This document shows, piece after piece, positions 61,003 through 64,000 of a DNA stretch of 64,000 bases. The notes under the pieces are model-generated. The model saw only the letters and a program-made list of their open reading frames with translations, did no database searches and had not been told where the DNA came from. Origin of the DNA: Telmatactis stephensoni (taxonomy: Eukaryota; Cnidaria; Anthozoa; Actiniaria; Isophelliidae); the NCBI GenBank assembly GCA_029948255.1, contig JALIZF010001506.1:124001-188000 (forward strand), written 5' to 3'. The translations under genes were made by a program, and so were the position numbers. Positions within the stretch are counted from its first letter, which is position 1. Each line of letters begins with the position of its first letter.

Positions 61003-61570
61003 AGTAAAGTTCATTACAAGTTATTTATCAGCAACAAGTACTTTTTGTACTTTAAAACAGTTCAACAATATGAAAAGAAATGCTTTCCCATAAGAATTAA
61101 ACAGTTTTGAATGTTATACATGTAAAAGTATGCCGGGCGTGTCGGACAGGCTTTTAAATTCATCTGCTAATCCATTTTGAAGCAAAACAACAACAAAACA
61201 AACTTCAGTTCGAGTTTAAAATAATATGCTTACTTTTGGTGCAGGATAAAGGATTAGACACACTTCAAAGATCTTTTCTCGAAGCATATAATTGCATGTC
61301 ATTAAAATCAATTGAATCTAGACATAAACTGATCACTCAAAAAGTAGCTGACAGAAAGCAAACTTACAGTTTTTGACTCCTCACCAGTGGTGGTAGTGAT
61401 GAGTGATCAAGACAGTTCATCCTGTTTTTTTGCAACCCATCAGTGCACAGTCAGAAAGCTGTAATAATCTCCACAGCCAGCTCATCGTATTCAAGAGAAA
61501 ACAAAATCTGTTCAACTTTGGAGTTCGTCAGTAGACCTTAATTTTTGCCGTGAACACTATTCTCCAACTT

Positions 61571-61807
61571 CTTGGATCTTGAAACAAAGACCTACATCGT
61601 AGAATGTGCGGAATGTGAACTTCTTTTGTTTGAAATAAAACTTCCCTTTGTCTTCCAATCAAGAACGCGATAAAAATGAGCTCCAAACAACAGAACTTGG
61701 AGCCACATTAATGTCTTCTTCAGATTGGAAGACAAAGAGAAGTTTTATTTCAAACAAAAGAAGTTCAAATTCTACACATTCTACGATGCAGTTCTTTGTT
61801 TCAAAAT
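61571..61807. mobile_element. Long inverted repeat, ~85-bp arms
   Basis: TTGAAACAAAGACCTACATC ... AACTTCTTTTGTTTGAAATA ... TTGTCTTCCAATC is repeated inverted from GATTGGAAGACAAAG to GTTCTTTGTTTCAAAA. The loop is about 60 bp. An open frame across it (61648-61890) is a by-product. Confidence 0.85.
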
Positions 61808-62412
61808 GCACGTGCACGAAGTTTGAAAATAGTACGGCAAAAAGTTCTTTTCAGAAACGATATCATGAATTTACAAATTATGGCGGATAGTGTGTAATCG
61901 TAGCAACTTCTTTTGCTTCGGAAACTTGATTTTATAATGGCTTTCTTCACTTTCTCTAATTCAAATATTTTGTTGGTAATCCAAAGAGATTGTAAACGTT
62001 GAGATACTACAATTTTTCAAAGAAAAGTAGCTAATAATGACAGTCAAGTTTTGAATCTACTTAGTCCAGACCCAGGCCTCTTTTTGCCCCGCTCCGCTTC
62101 GATAAAACAGAGTCCAGAAGAACTTGCATGCGCATGCGTTACATGAACCAATCAGACACCGTAAAATTTTGGTGTGACCTGGTTCACGAACGTTTGAGGT
62201 GATCAACTTAATGACGACGGTCATTTTTGGAGTTTACAGCGGCTGGAACTGATAATCCTTGCGCGCGCAGCTATTTTAATTACCAGTCCTTGCGCAACCC
62301 CGCGGTCGAACGTCTAGCGGGAAAATTATAACCCAACATTTGCGAACAAATTTAAAGGTCGTGCACTGTTTTTGTTGCAATAAATTCTTGTTTATATAAG
62401 ACGTGTTTGTTA

Positions 62413-62706
62413 ATGGCCACCAAAAAGTGTATAGTTTGCCAAAGGCGGTCTACATCGCGTTGGTTTTCGGTCACAGACAATAATAAAAGAGAGTTAGACT
62501 GAATACTTTGGCGCTACGATGACGGAGACAGACGATGTTTTGTGTACCTCTTGTCAAAGGAATCTTACGAGATCAAAGAGCAAATACAGCTTCAAATACG
62601 ATAAAAATCTGGACTCAAGAGGCACGCAAAGTATTCCAAAGACTGTCCTTTCAAAACGATCACAACAAGACTCACTTTTAGCTACCGTAACCGAAGGAAC
62701 TGCATG
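62413..62706 (+). pseudogene. Frameshifted Cys-rich (CxxC...CxxC) gene remnant
   Basis: ATG at 62413 opens MATKKCIVCQRRSTSRWFS and stops at a TGA near 62500. The next frame then continues TEYFGATMTETDDVLCTSCQ up to the TGA at 62704. One CxxC in each frame suggests a single N-terminal four-Cys zinc-binding domain interrupted by a one-base shift; a very short intron or a sequencing error are alternatives. The second frame carries a Ser/Lys/Arg-rich stretch after the finger. Similar Cys-paired N-termini occur in multicopy, often repeat-associated genes of corals, an association from memory that I cannot verify here. Confidence 0.45.
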
Positions 62707-62819
62707 AATTCATACACTGCGCTTCGAGATATTTTTGTATGTCATAAGATTTCTAAACATCAAGGACATCTCCTTTAGTTTAACCAGTTCACATTTTCTA
62801 CCGCCTTTGTAATGACCAA

Positions 62820-63690
62820 ATGACTTGGAAACTTATGCTGAGAAGGGATTTTCCCGAATTCTCGCACCTCATTGATAATTCTGTTTCCTCGACTTCACAT
62901 CTCTGTTTACAATATAAACTCGCAGTCATGAACCTCTTACCAGCACAACACATTCACAAGATACCAAACACGAACTTTTACTACAATGAAACAGCTACAA
63001 AGTCGTTTAACTAAACTGGAGATGACTAACGTGGACAGGGATGTCTCAAAGCCCGTAACAAAACTTCAGGACCAGGTAAATAATTTCCCAGTTTTAACCT
63101 TCGATTCCCCTTGATTTAACAATTGAAAACAATTATATTTATGACTTTTTTATTTGTAATATAAAACTCTTCACAGATTCATCTGACCTGAATGTTATGA
63201 GCCAAATATCTACTTTGAAACAGGAGTTGACAAAACTTCACAACTATAATATTATGTAGATATTGTTGATATATCTGGATTTGAAAAGCAATCGATTACT
63301 GATTTCCTTAAATATCTCCATTATTACTCTGCGAGCACTTCCTGCTTTGATTCAAGGAGGAGAAAAAGGAAACTATGCTCGCAGACTACAGCATTATGTG
63401 AAGATTAACTCTTGACACCATAACTTCATCAAATATTATTCCTTTTCAATAATATTTTTGCTTTAGGTATTTATTAACATCTTTAAGAAAAAGCAAGGTC
63501 AGAGTGTTAATGGCTTTATTAATGCCTGATAATGACAAAGAAAAGTCAATCAAGTTGATGGCCATCCCAGAAGCACAAACAGGAAGTTTATCAGCATTTT
63601 GTAGTACTTTGAAAAAGAGAAGCCAGCTGCTTGAAAAGTTGACATCATCTATAAGTTCCCCAGTCAAGTCAGCAGTGAGGACGTGACTGC
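62820..63690 (+). pseudogene. Degenerate coding-like segments following the Cys-rich remnant
   Basis: Short frames at 62820-63014 (HLIDNSVSSTSHLCLQYKL), about 62986-63075 (TMKQLQSRLTKLEM, coil-like, ending CAG|GTAAAT) and 63504-63686 (LKKRSQLLEKLTSSISSP) look protein-like, but they change frame and contain stops between. They may be the body of the decayed gene that starts at 62413. The window ends before its 3' end is seen. Confidence 0.3.
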
Positions 63691-64000
63691 TCAGCAAGCC
63701 TCAACAATAAGGAGGAATAAGGAAGAGTTCATTCAATCTGCAGAAGAGGCAGGGATAAAAATTGTCAGCAGATTCACAGAATTCAGCAGAAGCAAGTAAT
63801 AACAATTTTCTGCAGCTATAATAACAGCTAATAAGTTCACAGCAGAATACCTGGGGCGCCCTTAAGACTTAATTTATCCCTATTCTTAGCAATGACAAAG
63901 TAAAGAACATGGATAACATGAACTCCCACCCCCCATGGATGGACTTTATTTTGAAGCTTTGTGCACTACCACGCCATGAGGGTTTTTCTCCAGGTTCTTC

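Noticed and set aside
61648..61890. 80-codon plus-strand frame
   Set aside because: It lies across the loop and right arm of the inverted repeat at 61571-61807; no family resemblance.

Overview
The window is eukaryotic nuclear DNA, and I infer an anthozoan cnidarian (stony coral or sea anemone). Every gene is split into short exons (mostly 50-220 bp) with GT-AG borders. The DNA is AT-rich, has no bacterial-style operons, and is packed with small fold-back elements, tRNA-derived repeats, microsatellites and minisatellites. The genes are animal families: supervillin, LanC-like, a GRB7/10/14-type adaptor and a GABA-A-like Cys-loop channel. The organism is an inference; the animal affiliation follows from the gene families. 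Exon borders were read by eye from splice consensus and reading-phase continuity. In each of the five gene models all exon phases fit together.

Layout: (1) 121-5920, plus strand: the last eight exons of a supervillin-type protein, ending in a villin headpiece; the 5' part lies outside the window. (2) 8809-13149, minus: a complete seven-exon gene for a 248-residue single-pass membrane protein that I cannot assign to any family. (3) 13262-21082: repeats and inverted-repeat elements with no gene I can support. (4) 21083-26054, minus: a complete nine-exon LANCL gene (410 aa). (5) 27509-33182, minus: a seven-exon gene for a 238-aa adaptor with a BPS-like motif and an SH2 domain, recalling the C-terminal half of GRB10/GRB14, without the RA and PH domains in front. 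(6) 36844-47277, minus: a complete nine-exon anion-type Cys-loop receptor (464 aa), probably with further 5' untranslated exons upstream. (7) 47320-62400: gene-poor, with possible 5' exons of the channel, repeats and a LINE-like tail. (8) 62413-64000, plus: a frameshifted, Cys-rich remnant that runs to the window edge.

Four of the five solid genes are on the minus strand in tandem; supervillin converges on the orphan membrane-protein gene. Nothing suggests that the genes work as one pathway. The adaptor (receptor tyrosine kinase signalling), the channel (inhibitory ligand-gated anion current) and LANCL (glutathione-dependent repair of dehydroamino acids in proteins) look like ordinary neighbours. 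The most novel items are the orphan membrane protein, the short BPS-SH2 adaptor, and the density of long, near-perfect inverted repeats, several of them inside introns where transcription would give long RNA hairpins.
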